Shown: positions 45,159 to 57,622, counted from the stretch's first letter. The stretch: 64,000 nt of DNA from Sabellastarte sp. h YS-2021 (GCA_964017235.1 OZ024930.1:151094221-151158220); one strand, 5' to 3'. Made by a program: numbers and translations. The notes: generated by a model from the letters alone, not told the origin.

Positions 45159-45599
45159 CTAAATGCAGAGACACAAACATACAAAGTATGAAAGGGGATG
45201 TGATTAAAGAAAACTACCAATAGTACAGTGTGACACTAGTAATGGTTCCAAGTAAAACAAAACGAGCTGTGGAAAAGACATAAAAGCATAATATTAACCA
45301 ATGATTATAAATATCATTATTTTTGTTGGGTTTTTTTTTCTGTTATATCCTTAAACTTTAATTTCTTATTAAAAAGTCAATGCAATATAATTTCCTTAAA
45401 ACATCAAACTAGCTGGTTCATTTGTAATTTCCAAAAGTACTCCATGATATGTGCTGCAAACAAAACCTGACAATGGAAGTCTCTCAATTCTAGGATATAA
45501 CTAACACAGGGTGATTATAAAATTCATACATAAACTAGACCTACGCATCGGAGACCGATGCAAATTTGTATCCACCGAAAAGACAACTCACCAAAGCCA

Positions 45600-47520
45600 G
45601 TGAACCACTGTTTGACCTTGAAGGAGGGGCCCAAGGTCAAATCTAACATCAGAAAATTCCTAGCCCAAGATTTCGTATGAGTTGGTTTCGTACTGTAAAC
45701 TTCTAGGATCAATAATAAGCGAGTTATAAGCACTTTTAACTTTGGCTATCCTCGTTTGACCTTGAAGAAGGGGCCCAAGGTCAAATCCGACCAGACCAGA
45801 AGATTCCCAGCCCATGATTTCCTATATGTTGGTTTACCATCCCAAACCTCTAGGACCAATAATAAGTGAGTTATAAGCACTTTTAACTTTGGCTATCCTC
45901 GTTTGACCTTGAAGGAGGGGCCCAAGATCAATTCCGTCCACACCAGAAGATTCCCAGACAATGATTTCCTATATGCTGGTTTACCATCCCAAACCTCTAG
46001 GACCAGTAATAAGTGAGTTATAAGCACTTTTAAGTTTGGCTATCCTTGTTTGACCTTGAACGAGGGGTCTAAGGTCAAATCCGACCACACCAAAAGATTC
46101 CCAGCCCACGATTTCCTATATGTTGGTTTACCATCCCAAACCTCTAGGAGCAATAATAAGCGAGTTATAAGCAATTTTAAATTTGGCTATCCTCTTTTGA
46201 CCTTGAACGAGGGGCCCAAAGTCAAATCTGATCTCACAAAAAGATTCCCAGCCCATGAGTTTCTATAGGTTGGTTTACCATCCCAAACCTCTAGGACCAA
46301 TAATAAGAGAGTTATAAGCACTTTTCACTTTGGCTATCCTTATTTGACCTTGAAGGAGGGGCCCAAGGTCAAATCAGACCACACCAGAAGATTCCCAGCC
46401 CATGAGTTTCTATAGGTTGGTTTACCATCCCAAACCTCTAGGAGCAATAATAAGCGAGTTATAAGCAGTTTTAACTTTGGCTATCCTCTTTTGACCTTGA
46501 ACGAGGGGCCCAAAGTCAAATCTGACCTCACAAAAAGATTCCCAGCCCATGAGTTTCTATAGGTTGGTTTACCATCCCAAACCTCTAGGAGCAATAATAA
46601 GCAAGTTATAAGCACTTTTCACTTTGGCTATCCTTGTTTGACCTTGAAGGAGGGGCCCAAGGTCAAATGCAGACCACACCAGAAGATTCCCAGCCCATGA
46701 GTTTCTATAGGTTGGTTTACCATCCCAAACCTCTAGGAGCAATAATAAGCGAGTTATAAGCACTTTTAACTTTGGCTATCCTCGTTTGACATTGAAGGAG
46801 GGGCCCAAGGTCAAATCCGACCACACCAGAAGATTCCCAGCCCATGATTTCCTATATGTTGGTTTATCATCCAAAACCTCTAGGACCAATAATAAGTGAG
46901 TTATAAGCAGTTTTAACTTTGACTATCCTCGTTTGACCTTGAAGGAGGGGCCCCAGGTCAAATCCGACCACACCAGAAGATTCCCAGCCCATGATTTCCT
47001 ATATGTTGGTTTACCATCCCAAACCTGTAGGACAAATAATAAGAGAGTTATAAACAGTTTTAAGTTTGGCTGTCCTCGTTTGACCTTGAAGGAGTGGCCC
47101 AAGGTCAAATCCGACCACACAGAAAGATTCCCAGCCCATGATTTCCTATATGTTGGTTTACCATCCCAAACCTCTAGGATCAATAATAAGCGAGTTATAA
47201 GCACTTTTGACTTTGGCTATCCTCATTTGACCTTGAAGGAGGGGCCCAAGGTCAAATCCGACCACACAGAAAGATTCCCAGCCCATGATTTCCTATCTGT
47301 TGGTTTACCATTCCAAACCTCTAGGACCAATAATAAGCGAGTTATAAGCACTTTTAACTTTGGCTATCCTCGTTTGACCTTGAAGGAGGGGTCCAAGGTC
47401 AATTCTGACATCAGAAGATTCGCAGCACATGATTTCCTATATGTTGGTTTCAGATTGCAAACCTCTAGGACCAATAATAAGGGAGATATAGGCACTTTTA
47501 AAGTCCGCTATGTTGGTTAC
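45600..47520. repeat. Intronic satellite, ~147-base unit, ~13 copies
   Basis: Units carry TTTGACCTTGAAGGAGGGGC, CCAAGGTCAAATC, GATTCCCAGCCCATGATTTC and CAATAATAAGCGAGTTATAA. Each unit has an everted pair TGACCT...AGGTCA about 15 bases apart. The same unit flanks element E at 27.9-28.3 kb. Long ORFs on both strands are repeat artefacts. Confidence 0.9.
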
Positions 47521-48535
47521 TTCGGCACTCCATGGATAACCTTGAATTAAGAGCTTCAAGGTTAAATGTGTGCAAGGTTGTAGAGGACATGTATATCTGT
47601 TATACATATCACCTATAAAGAGGTTCAACCTTCTACCTATGAGAAACAGCCAGTAGAAAAATGTCGATTATTTTCAAAGAAATGCTCGTGGCGGCCATCT
47701 TGTCTTTCAGAATGAGGCTATTTTCCTTCCCAGAGAAGCTTACCCCCCCCCAATGAAGATATCCTGCAAATTTGGTGAACCTAGCCACTGTCGTTTTCCT
47801 CTTAGAGCGTTAACGCCGAAAATCTCTCTACGCGCGGCGGCGGCATAGTGAACGCTAAACCAAAGTATCCACCGGATGCTTCCGGTGGATACAAAAAGAA
47901 ACCATGGATGTCAAAATCTTGAAACCAGTTCAAAACAGTAACCCTTATCTTTCAAAATTGACAAACTTTCATGAAAATTAAGTAGCAGTATTAACCCCAG
48001 TATTAACAAAATGACTGCTACATCTGACTCTGAACGCAGGTCCCTCACATATTACCCAGGTAGCATTTACAAAAGAGTCTTCTCTTTAAATTTAGTTATT
48101 AAGAGATTAATCTGACCAAAACACTTGGATCTAAATATGTGATACAGCTTCATGGTTTCACAACTCTTCTGGCTGGTTTCTGTGAAATGTTAATGATGTA
48201 TACAGGTTTAGAGTTAAACAGATTAATTTGCTGTACACTGTTTACACCGACTACATACTACACATTTAAAACAAATATATAGAAGCTTCACATCCAACAT
48301 TTTACCCAAAGCAATAAGCCAATTTCTAATTAGCATGATCAAAGCTCAGTGCTAGAGATAAACCAAGGCTGTGAGATTAAAGAGTACCAAATCAGGTAGA
48401 AAGTTGTAAATCATTCCGCCCATTAAAGCTTCAACACCACGAGGAAACATGGAAGCCAAATAACCAAAATGAAAGGAGCAAATACAAATAACACTATTGT
48501 GAGAAACAATTTTAAATTGCTAATAACAGGTAAAC
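47521..48535. other. Intron sequence between satellite and element J
   Basis: Contains the dispersed repeat at 47665-47895 (see 22380-22570). The remainder is AT-rich unique intron; no genes seen. Confidence 0.6.
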
Positions 48536-48726
48536 TTGTAAATTTTAATTACTTAAATGTAGCTTTTATAAGCTACAAGCTTACCATGTGGGACTTAATG
48601 CTGTTCTCGGGTTGCCACACCCGGGGCCAACGTCTTAGAAAAAAAGACAGTTCTTGTTAGCCACCGGATACACTGCTAGTTGTCGTCACGTGATAACCTC
48701 TGACCTCTCGCCCTACTTTCTCGTTG
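48536..48726 (-). repeat. Element J right inverted terminal repeat
   Basis: Inverted copy of 54559-54720 with an AT-rich tip extension (TTGTAAATTTTAATTACTTA). It contains TCACGTGA (E-box) where A-H have TGACGTCA. Confidence 0.88.
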
Positions 48727-48788
48727 AAATTTTCTAAAACCTACCCCTCAGCTGTAAACAGCGGGGAGGCAGGGTGGGACTCTTCTAA

Positions 48789-48890
48789 GTCCCACATGGT
48801 AAGCTTGTAGCTTATAAAAGCTACATTTAAGTAATTAAAATTTACAATTTTATTACGCTACAATAGCTTACCATGTGGGACTTAATGCTG
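48789..48890 (-). repeat. Element J internal complementary region
   Basis: GTCCCACATGGTAAGC...AAATTTACAAT (to 48848), TTT (48849-48851), ATTACGCTACAATAGC...CTTAATGCTG. It joins complements of both J tips. Confidence 0.92.
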
Positions 48891-49357
48891 AATTCAACCG
48901 CCCGGTGGCGGGATTACAGCTGAGACTGGAAGGTATGTCATTTTTTCTAAGATTTTGAATTAATATGTATAGAATAGTGCCAGAAATACCAGTCTGAGTC
49001 CCATTTACAGTGCCCCGATCCCGAAGACCGGGCCTGTAATGAGCCAAAAACCTAAATAAAATGAGAGACAGTGCTGAAACTGTCTAGATGTTTGATTGTA
49101 GGACGGAAGTGCAGCAGTGCTCACTTCGAGGTCTAAGGGTCCCTGAGGGCCCTTCACTAGTGACTGACCAACCCATGGTTGGACATCTCATAAATTGTTT
49201 ACAACCTGAATATGAGATTAATGACAACTAAATAAGTCCTTAATAGAAGTTACTTGATAACTGAAAAACAAAAATGACCTTACCCGTAACATCTTGAAGG
49301 TAAAGGAATACCTAGTTCCTGGGAGAGACTCCTGAAGACTTGGTTGTAGCGGATGTG

Positions 49358-49380
49358 CCCCCCCCCTTTTTTTCTTTCCG
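49358..49380 (-). other. Polypurine tract of element J
   Basis: Minus strand: GGAAAGAAAAAAAGGGGGGGGG-type tract (A7 then G9), at the same place as in B and H although J is otherwise very divergent. Confidence 0.6.
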
Positions 49381-49384
49381 AGGA

Positions 49385-50644
49385 CAACTGGTCTGAGGGG
49401 AAGGATCTAGGACTTGTTGTGCCGCCACTACGGGTCCCAGATACATATTGTTGTCGGTGTCCGACCAAGTAAGGTCTTTTAGGAAAAAATTTGTAAATGT
49501 GTTGTGAGCTTTCCAGTGACAGGCTTGCATGATTGGTCCACCGATACCCCACCGTAAAAGGCCTTAGAGGCCGCAAAGGCCCGGATGTCATGCGCTTTGA
49601 CTTGGACCAAGTCCAAGGCTTGTTGATCTGCTTGTTTGTAACAAAGTAGGATGGTTTGTTTCAACCATGAAGAGAGAGTAGGGGTCTGATGTCTGAGGTA
49701 TGTCCTTTCGTAAAGGAGATGAAAAGGAGAGAACGAGACCCTCTCAGGTCTTTGTTCGGTCCAAATAAAACCTCAGGGCCCGCACGGGACACAGGGTCCT
49801 GTCTTCCTTAAATTGTCTATCTACAATGGTAGTCAAAGCAGGAATAGTCACCGGAGCTACACTTTGAGAACCTTCTCTTGCTAGTTGGTTTTTGGCTATG
49901 AAATCAGAAGAGGGGAACAAGGCAACCTTTTCCCATTGGCCTAGATTAGATACTTGTTTGCGACCCAGGCATGGATTTCGCTGCGGCGATTGCCGGAGGC
50001 CAAAGCTAGCAAGAAAGCAGTTTTAGAGTAAGATGTTTGAGGTCTGTGTCTTTCATGGGCTCAAATGGTGCTTTAGTGAGCTCGTTAAGGACAACAGAAA
50101 GGTTCCACTTGGGTAAATTTCTGGAACTCTTAGGACGATCCCTGTGAAAACTGGAGAGTAACCTATGAAGGTCTGCATTGTGTGCAATGTGTTGGGCCGT
50201 TGGGCCCAAAGTGTCAACGATTGCAGTCCTGTAACCATCAATGGTCGAGGGGCGCCTGTTTAAGTCTTGGTACAGGTACATGAAAAAATCTGAGATTTGT
50301 TTCACAGATGGAGTGGAGAAAACCACCGAATTTTCTCTGCACCATTTTTCAAATAGGGCCCACTTTGACCTGTAGATGGTCCTTGTTGATGACCGCTGAG
50401 GGGCAGCAATTCTCTCTGCCACCTCCACAGAGAAGCCTTGTTCTTGGAGTTGTCCACTCCTAGACACCAGGCGTGGAGGTTCAGCTGTTGTGGATTGTTG
50501 TGGAACACATAGTTGTGGGACTGTTTGAGTAGGGTCGTTGACACTGGGAGTTGTAGTGGGATCTCTGTTGAGAGCTGCACTAGGTCCCAAAACCAGGGCA
50601 TCCCTGGCCAGCCTGGGGCTATTACGATGATCAGACAATAACAT
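49385..50644 (-). pseudogene. Element J tyrosine recombinase remnant
   Basis: Pieces in several frames: ERIAAPQRSSTRTIYRSKW (N-terminal side, ~50400), PSTIDGYRTAIVDTLG, HRDRPKSSRNLPKWNLSVVL, LTKAPFEPM, then VQVKAHDIRAFAASKAFYGG (HxxR box, ~49590) and ACHWKAHNTFTNFFLKDL. In the last, the nucleophile position reads Phe-Phe where others have Phe-Tyr. Multiple frameshifts; inactive. Confidence 0.85.
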
Positions 50645-50660
50645 TGCCTGATCTTTTGGA

Positions 50661-52301
50661 TTACTTTGTGAAGGAGCCGTAGGAGGGTACGCCTAGGCCG
50701 TGAGGTTGGTCTAGTTTATGTTTAGAGCATCTATGTCCCAGGCCCTTGGGTCTGGGATAGGAGACACGTACAGTGGGAGCTTGTGGTTCAGGTGAGTGGT
50801 AAATAAGTCTACATGAGGTGTGAACCACTTCTGGCAGATCTGTTTGAACACCTGGGGGTGAAGAGACCATTCTGTTGACTGCACTTGGTTGGACCTGGAC
50901 AGTAGGTCGGCCATCACATTCAGGCACCCTAGAACGTGCCTGGCTTTCAATGTTATGAGGTAGTGATGGCCCCAGGTCGTGATCTTCAACAGGAGAGCGC
51001 ACATCTCTACTGAGTGTGTTCCTCCTTGTTGTTGATGTAGGCTACCACTGTTGAGTTGTACATCGCAACGAACACTGTTTGATTCTGGCACTGGTCCTTG
51101 AAGTCTCGAAGGGCCAGGGAGACCGCCTTCAATTCTAGGACATATATGTGTAGCCTTTTTTCCCGATCTGACCACAGACCCTTTGTGGAATTTTTGGTCT
51201 AAGTGAGCGCCCCAACCTTCGTGTGAGGCGTCGGTAAAGAGTTGGATACTGTGGTGTTTGGGATGAAGGTCTGCACCTTTCATCACGTTTGAGGGATTTT
51301 GCCACCAATCTAGGTGGGCTGCAATGGCTTCTGTCCAAGGAAGGAGGTTGTCCAGCGACTGAGGATATCTCCAGTGCTCCTTGAGATGAAAATGAAAGGG
51401 CCTCCTGTGAAGGCGTCCCTCCGGGACCATTTCTCCGTTGAGACTAGCAACCCAATTAGAGACATCAAACATCTTGCAGTCAAAACACGTTTTGACTTGA
51501 GTAGTAGGATCAAATCCTGAAGTTTGAGCCATCTCTCTTGAGTGGGTTTTACAAGGGCTGAATCTAGGTGGTATTCGTAGCCCATGAACGAAAAACACCT
51601 GAGTAGGTTTCAGTTCTGATTTTTCCTGATTTATTATCCACCCCAAGGACTGAGTTAGGTCTACCACTGCCTATGTGTTCACTTGGGCTTCCTCCTGAGA
51701 CTGGGACCTGATCAGCCAGTCGTCCAGGTATTGGTGAATTCTGAGTCCTCTTGAGAGGGCCATTAGTTTCACTTCCTTTACGATCATTGTAAAGACCTGG
51801 GGGGCTGTGACTAGTCCAAATGGGAGGGAGGGAATTGGAACACCTGTGACTTGTAGCAAAACCTTAGGTATTTCCTTGAGTTTGGATGGATGGGGATGTG
51901 TAGGTAAGTGTCTGATAGATCTATCGACGATACCCACTCCCCTGGAATCAGGGAGGTCCTGATGAACTCTGGAGTTTCCATTTTGAACTTTTCTACGTGT
52001 AGAAAAGTGTTGAGCCTGTTTAGGTCTATGACTGGCCTCCACCTTAGGTGAGGCTTGGTACTAGGAACAGGCGACTGTAAAACCCGAGAGATTTTACATT
52101 TTCCACCCTTTCTATTGCGTTCTTTGACATAAGAGACTGGATACAGAGGCCAGGACTTGGTCTTTGAAGGGCCTTGTATTCTGACCGGGTCAGGAGTCTG
52201 ACTGGACTTGGATTAAAAAGAATGACAGGATTTGTTTGCCAGTCTAATCTGAAAGAACGGAGAACTCCTACTGGTGGACTGAGTGAGGCTGGAGGAGTCA
52301 T
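50661..52301 (-). pseudogene. Element J RT/RNase H remnant
   Basis: SKNAIERVENVKSLGFYSRL (~52110), HQYLDDWLIRSQ (~51710), LGWIINQEKSELKPTQVF (~51630), RRPFHFHLKEHWRYPQSL (~51400), LFTDASHEGWGAH (~51230), ARHVLGCLNVMADLLSRS (~50930), VDLFTTHLNHKLPLYVSPIP (~50800). Frameshifts and stops are frequent. Motif order is that of the other elements. Confidence 0.87.
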
Positions 52302-54558
52302 TGGCGGGAAGGGTTTTTATGCCCTCGTCCCCTGGAGTGGGTCAAAAGACCTTGGAGCCTCGGCTACTCGATTTCCCCCTACCTGGGGAAAACGATGGAT
52401 ACTGCTAGGGATGGAATGACCCCCATTGGGGTGGTTCCTGTAGGAGCCTCTAGATGTGGGGAATTGGAAAGGGTTAATTAACAGGGCCTAAACCCTAAGT
52501 GTTATTACAGGTGCCTTGATGAGGGACTCCTGTCCCTCCTAAAGTAGTTGTGAATGGGGAACTTTAAGATCTAAAGATCCAGTATCTCACCTGAATTCAC
52601 CATACCCCTTCTGACTACTTATATGCACCATGGAATTGAGTTTGACCTGTCTGGTAGTAGCCTTGCTACTGTTTTAACATATATATATATATAACCAGGT
52701 TGTATTCAGAAAAAAACCTAGTGAAGAGCAGCTTGAAGCTCAACTCTTGCTGACCAGAAGGGGAGGAGGGGCTTACCCAAGGAGGCCCCTAAGGAGATAC
52801 AAATTTGAAAACTTGTTCCATTTTAAGGGAAATTAAACTGCCCAAGTTCCTGTTGGCCTAGTAAATCATTCAGAGTCCAGACTGTGGAGGATCTAGGCAT
52901 AATTCCCTGGGGGCAGGGAGGTTCAAAAAACTGCCTAAGTTTCAATGTCCTCAAAAATTGGTTAGGGTGAAGTCAGGCAACCTACTTCCCTAAAATATAG
53001 AGCCAGGACTGGATGAAGGACCTTGTTTAGAAGGCCTCTTGGGATTGAGGACTTGGACATTTTGAACTTGGACCCAAGCCTCCAATAGGTGATATCTACT
53101 GCCAGGCTGGTGAACTATTACTCCAAGTGTGTGTTAGAATTGTTCAGAGTTCTGATCTGGAACCATCATCCGAACATCAGATTTAAGATCTGATCATCCG
53201 AGGATTAGATCTAGATACAATCATCCGAGCATCGGATTTTAGATTAGATCATCCGAGCATTGGAACTTAGTGTGACATCCGACCATCCGAGCATAGGATG
53301 GAGAAGCAGACATCCGAGCCTCGGATCTGATATCTGAGCATCGGGTCTAGATGCAATGAAAATCCGAGTATCAAATCATACTTGGAATACTGCATCCGAT
53401 TCTCGGATGCATTAAAATCTCGGATGAACTAAGATCTTATCTGAATTTAAGCAGGGATCTGATCCACCCTGGAGAAAGAAGTTGGATATTATAATTTCTA
53501 TGTAAGCTTTCCTTAAGGTAAGCTTCGATGTAAGCTTTGTCTTTCCTTCTTGAAGGAACTACACAACTAGATTTACGTAAGTAAATCTACTGTGACACAA
53601 GGTCACCTGCCCCACCCGCCTCACTGCAGGTAGGGTTAGTTGTGAGATAAGGAAAGCAGAAATTACACAGAATTTTATTAAATAACATAGAATCTAAAAA
53701 GCAAGTACAATATTTCTTATATTATGAATTTGGATGAATTAAAATAATAATGCCAAACTAAGGTTACCTTAGTTTGAAGAAACACGTAATGTCTAGACGA
53801 TTTGATGAAGGATTCTATTCCTGTATATTTAAGTATTAACATTATAAATGGTAATAATACAGGAAAGAAGGGATAAAATATTATATTTCATTTTATTTAT
53901 TTATTTTATTGATAAACGTACTGTAAGAAACCCGCGTCTCTCAGCACATGCGGTCTAGACGTGACGTCATCACACGGGTTTCCCCGAGGATTCCCCCAGT
54001 TGGAATCGTGCTTTATATCATATTTTAACCCTTAAAATGGACCAATAGAGTAGAAGAACGGGGATAAACCCTTGCAAAATTTATTTTATTTGATTTCAAC
54101 AGGCATATATTCCTGTATATAAGCTACTTACACGAGACGTGCAAATTGGAAGAAATGCTGTCTCGATAAAAAAACGGAAGTGGTTTCGATTATTTCACTC
54201 GACAAGGACTCGTTTGTGTTACATTTATACACTTTTAAACCCTAAAAATGGTCAAATAATGAAGCAGATAGGGGTTAAATATTTTATTTTATTTTATTCT
54301 ACTGACAGGCATATATATATATCCTGTATTAGAAACCACATAAACGAGTCGCCATTGCTTTACAACGTGAACCCGGAAGTGGACTTCCGTTGTAAAATAT
54401 AGTAAAGATACTTATCTGAACTATGAAAAGACATCGAATTGTGATTCTATGTAATAAAATAAAGAAACTGATGTAGTTTCCAGATCCAACGACAAGTATA
54501 TCCTTGTAAAAAAGAAATAATATTCCTTGTAAAATAAAGCATTGTAAATTCGCGTGGC
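52302..54558 (-). other. Element J 5' region, ORF1 not recognisable
   Basis: The ORF1 position of J. No Cys/His gag cluster or conserved gag segment was found. 53150-53440 is a degenerate array of a palindrome-like motif. 53650-54550 is very AT-rich with AGGCATATAT...CCTGTATA repeated three times. Confidence 0.55.
53150..53440. repeat. Degenerate array of a near-palindromic motif (ATCCGAGCATCGGAT)
   Basis: ATCCGAGCATCGGAT and variants (ATCCGAGGATTAGAT, ATCCGAGCCTCGGAT, ATCCGATTCTCGGAT) occur about ten times at irregular 25-40-base spacing. The TCCGA/TCGGA arms are often both conserved. Confidence 0.7.
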
Positions 54559-54720
54559 CAACGAGAAAGTAGGGCGAGAGGTCAGAGGTTATCACGTGAC
54601 GACAACTAGCAGTGTATCCGGTGGCTAACAAGAACTGTCTTTTTTTCTAAGACGTTGGCCCCGGGTGTGGCAACCCGAGAACAGCATTAAGTCCCACATG
54701 GTAAGCTATTGTAGCGTAAT
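54559..54720 (-). repeat. Element J left inverted terminal repeat
   Basis: CAACGAGAAAGTAGGGCGAG to the tip ...TTGTAGCGTAAT. Inverted partner of 48536-48726. Followed by AAA. Confidence 0.9.
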
Positions 54721-55595
54721 AAAATGAATATTACTCATTATCATCTGCCATGGAACATGCATACAAACTTTTTTTTTTTTTGGTTTTTAATAAAAGCTTT
54801 GCAATTGTGATTCAAACATTTTATTATCAGTTTATTGTGTCAATACATGCATGGATATTATCTCTTCCTACTGAACTACGGGGTGGCCAAAGTTGGTGTT
54901 TTACATCAAATTCAACAGCCAGGTCATATTGGGACAGGTCCTCAGCATTGTCACATGTGGGAGTCTGGCGAGGTAACTAGCGGGTGGCAGACAGACAGAC
55001 AGACATAATATTAGCTGCGACAATACACCACCAAATACCTACTCACTAACATGTTATTAGCTGGGTTAATATACCACAGCCTAGTGTGGTACCTCGTCAC
55101 TGGACACTTTCGTAGGTATTTTTCATCAAATTAGTGGGATAACCTATGAATTCTACACACAACAGTACATGGTATGAGAAGGAAAAGAAGCAGTCACACA
55201 TTTCTGTTCCACAGAGACATATTTACAACATCGATGAATGACTGTGACAGATCACATATGGCACCGAAGCATGAAAACGTGCGCTTAATTCTAAGTTTGT
55301 GATGTCACAATGGAACAATTATTTGATGTAATGTACAATGCATCATAGCTCTTAAGCATCAGCAATGTAATAAAACAAGGGGGTGGGGGGTGTTTCAGGT
55401 TTGTGCTATAATAGTTCAGAGGGTATGCCGCATAAGGCAACACATTTGCAGATTTTGCATTATGCTTAGTGATGGATAAACATTGTCACCCTATGTTTAA
55501 AGGCAAGGAGTGGGGTACTGAAACAGAGATGTGTGTGAAGCCCACTAGAAGCAGAGAAAAGATTAGAGAGGATAGAGTACATGCAAAAGTCACAC
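54721..55595 (-). other. Intron between element J and the 55596 exon
   Basis: Unique AT-rich intron with short (CAGA)n near 54990. No exon, RNA gene or repeat family recognised. Confidence 0.6.
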
Positions 55596-55874
55596 CTCTG
55601 CCATGCTAACTTTAAAGTCACGACTTTCATCGCTGCTAGCTATGCCTGCATCTACTTTGTGCTTGTGTCTTTTACGACTAACCGAGCCTTCCGAGGGGCC
55701 ACCCACAAAATATTCGCTGTTGGATCTGCCAAGATTCGGGGGTACAGGTGTGTTGGAGCGAGAATCAGGCAGCCCACCCAGGTTCTCATAGGCTGAAAAA
55801 CGGCGCAACTGTGGCCACTCTCCCTGTTCGATGCAATAGCAGACGTTCTCAAGGCGGCTGAAGACCACTCGATC
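55596..55874 (-). CDS. CHD6-9/Kismet-class remodeller, WPKDR exon
   Basis: 93 codons, phase 0 at both ends. Starts DRVVFSRLENVCYCIEQGEW, continuing the WPK of the previous exon. This matches the conserved WPK-D-R-V...R-L-e-n-i-c...g-W-P segment found between SLIDE and BRK in CHD6-9 proteins. A Ser/Pro-rich linker and a basic RKRHKHK cluster follow. Donor GTGTGA, acceptor ATAAG. Confidence 0.9.
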
Positions 55875-56299
55875 CTTATAACACAGAAAATATAAGAATG
55901 TAGATTATTGGCAGAACTGAGAAAGAGAACGGTGTTCCACAGAGGAAAACAAATTACAGGGTCTGAAATTAAAATGGCTGTATGACAGTTTCCTGAAACT
56001 CAAATATGCATAAAAGGGGTGCAAGGGATGGACCTGGCAACAGGTATGGACAGATGATTTTTTTAATTTGATTTTGGTGTTGCGCCTTATAGTCTGCCTA
56101 GTAGAGATTAAGCGCTATAAAAGTACAGAATAGAATAGAATAGAAAGAAAAGAATTACATTACATCCTTGATTGTCTGACATGTGGTTTTCTATAAGGTC
56201 ATTTAATTTAGTAACAAAACTATAATGCCACAAATTGCACACATTGATGATCATTTAACTTTTTATCAAACTTGGGCCACAGACAGCCAGGTTACATAC
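55875..56299 (-). other. Intron with a retroposon tail
   Basis: 56065-56150 has GTTGCGCCTTATAGTC...AAGCGCTATAAAAGTACAGAA followed by (TAGAA)n. This looks like the 3' end of a SINE or LINE with a short simple-repeat tail. The rest is unique. Confidence 0.6.
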
Positions 56300-56386
56300 C
56301 TTGGGCCACATGAGAGCTGGATTCATCCAGGGTTGTGTCATCATCATACGCATTCGATCCTGGTCCATATCTGCATCCTCGTCAGC
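56300..56386 (-). CDS. CHD6-9/Kismet-class remodeller, small exon
   Basis: 29 codons: ADEDADMDQDRMRMMMTQPW then MNPALMWPK, phase 0 both sides; donor GTATGT, acceptor CCACCAG. The MWPK end completes the WPKDRV signature with the next exon. Confidence 0.88.
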
Positions 56387-56591
56387 CTGGTGGAGGATAA
56401 ATAGATTCATCATACACAACATGTTCACATTTATACTCCATTACAGGATGACGTTTACAAACACTTCACAGTATTTTGTTGCTATAGGGAAGCTACTTTG
56501 CTTTTAAAATTTCTCACCATGTACTACACGCGCCCTTTTATTACAACTTGTCACCAAATAACAACTTGACTCAACAATTTCTACAACTCAC

Positions 56592-56734
56592 CAAATCGTT
56601 GCTCTTTAATGAGGCTTTTGAGTCCTCCATTTCATCCTTGATGGGTGAAGCACCTTCTGGCTTGATGCTTTCCTCTTTGATAGGGTTTTGCTCTTCTTTC
56701 AAGTCACAGTCACTGACACTTGATTCTCGTTTCA
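56592..56734 (-). CDS. CHD6-9/Kismet-class remodeller, SUMO-motif exon 2
   Basis: 143 bases: completes a split Met codon, then KRESSVSDCDLKEEQNPIKE and ESIKPEGASPIKDEMEDSKA, ending SNDL. Five psi-K-x-E motifs (MKRE, LKEE, IKEE, IKPE, IKDE). Donor GTGAGT, acceptor TTTTGCAG. Disordered, acidic. Confidence 0.87.
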
Positions 56735-57622
56735 CTGCAAAATATATACAATTGCTTTGTCAACACACATACTTTAATTGGTTTGTCGATACATATACTT
56801 ATTGTATCAATGTCTGCAAATATTTCACCTATTTGTTCAATTTAAGAGTTTTTTAAACTTTAGATTTATATTCTGCTGGCCAAACTAAGAACATTGTAAC
56901 CCTCTATTAGACTATTCTCATTTTAACATAGCCTGTAACATGGAATTTGTGTAATTAAGTAAAAAAAAACGTCTAGTTCAGTGAAGGATTATTTTCTTAA
57001 ACTCCATTCATACAAAATGTTACTGTATATCCACAATTCCAATCATTCTTGTCCTTGTTTCTGCACAAGCTTCCCTAAATCTAAGCAGATAGCTCTCCTG
57101 TCACCTTTTTCCACCTCACTTTCCAAAAATCTGGTCACACAACTTGCATCACAATCGCTCACTCCTTCTTGATTCTCTTCTGTTTATATACTTTGTGCCA
57201 CACTCATGAGTTTCTCCCTGAGATTTCACACAATCCTTAGTTTTTCCAGAACTTTTTTATATTACCACACACTTACCACTACTTCACAACTTTTCCAAAA
57301 CCTGTTCATATAACTGCAGTCACATTCACCCGTTTCTCCTTGATTTTCCACCAAGTTGTTTAGATAACTGTTCTCACACTCACATGTTTCTTCAACTTAT
57401 ATAACTGCAATCACACACATTTTTTCCCTTTATTTCCACTCTTGTTCATATAACTGAAGTCATACTCCAACAAATCGTCCTAAGATATCGCCAACCTGTT
57501 CATGTAACTGCCACACACTTACTAGTTTCTTCTAGGACTTTCCCCAACCTGTTCGTATGACTAGTCAAACCTTTCTCCTTGATTTTCTGAAAACTTGCTC
57601 ATGTAACTGCAATCACACTTAC
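56735..57622 (-). other. Intron with degenerate C/T-rich repeats
   Basis: 57170-57600 repeats a loose motif (TTCATATAACTG...TCACAC...) about seven times at ~55-70 bases. No coding potential. Confidence 0.5.

Larger units (their letters stand above)
48536..54720 (-). mobile_element. Decayed DIRS-like element J of a divergent family
   Basis: Minus-strand element with right ITR 48536-48726, ICR 48789-48890 and left ITR 54559-54720. Its tips (ATTACGCTACAATAGC; TTGTAAATTTTAATTAC) and ITR body (TTACCATGTGGGACTTAATG) are unrelated in sequence to those of A-H, yet the architecture is the same, including the polypurine tract. YR and RT are recognisable but full of frameshifts. Left flank AAA, right flank GTT (minus strand). 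Confidence 0.88.

Noticed and set aside
46933..47550. 205-codon ORF across the 147-base satellite
   Set aside because: The 147-base unit is divisible by three, so frames stay open by chance; ORFs occur on both strands.
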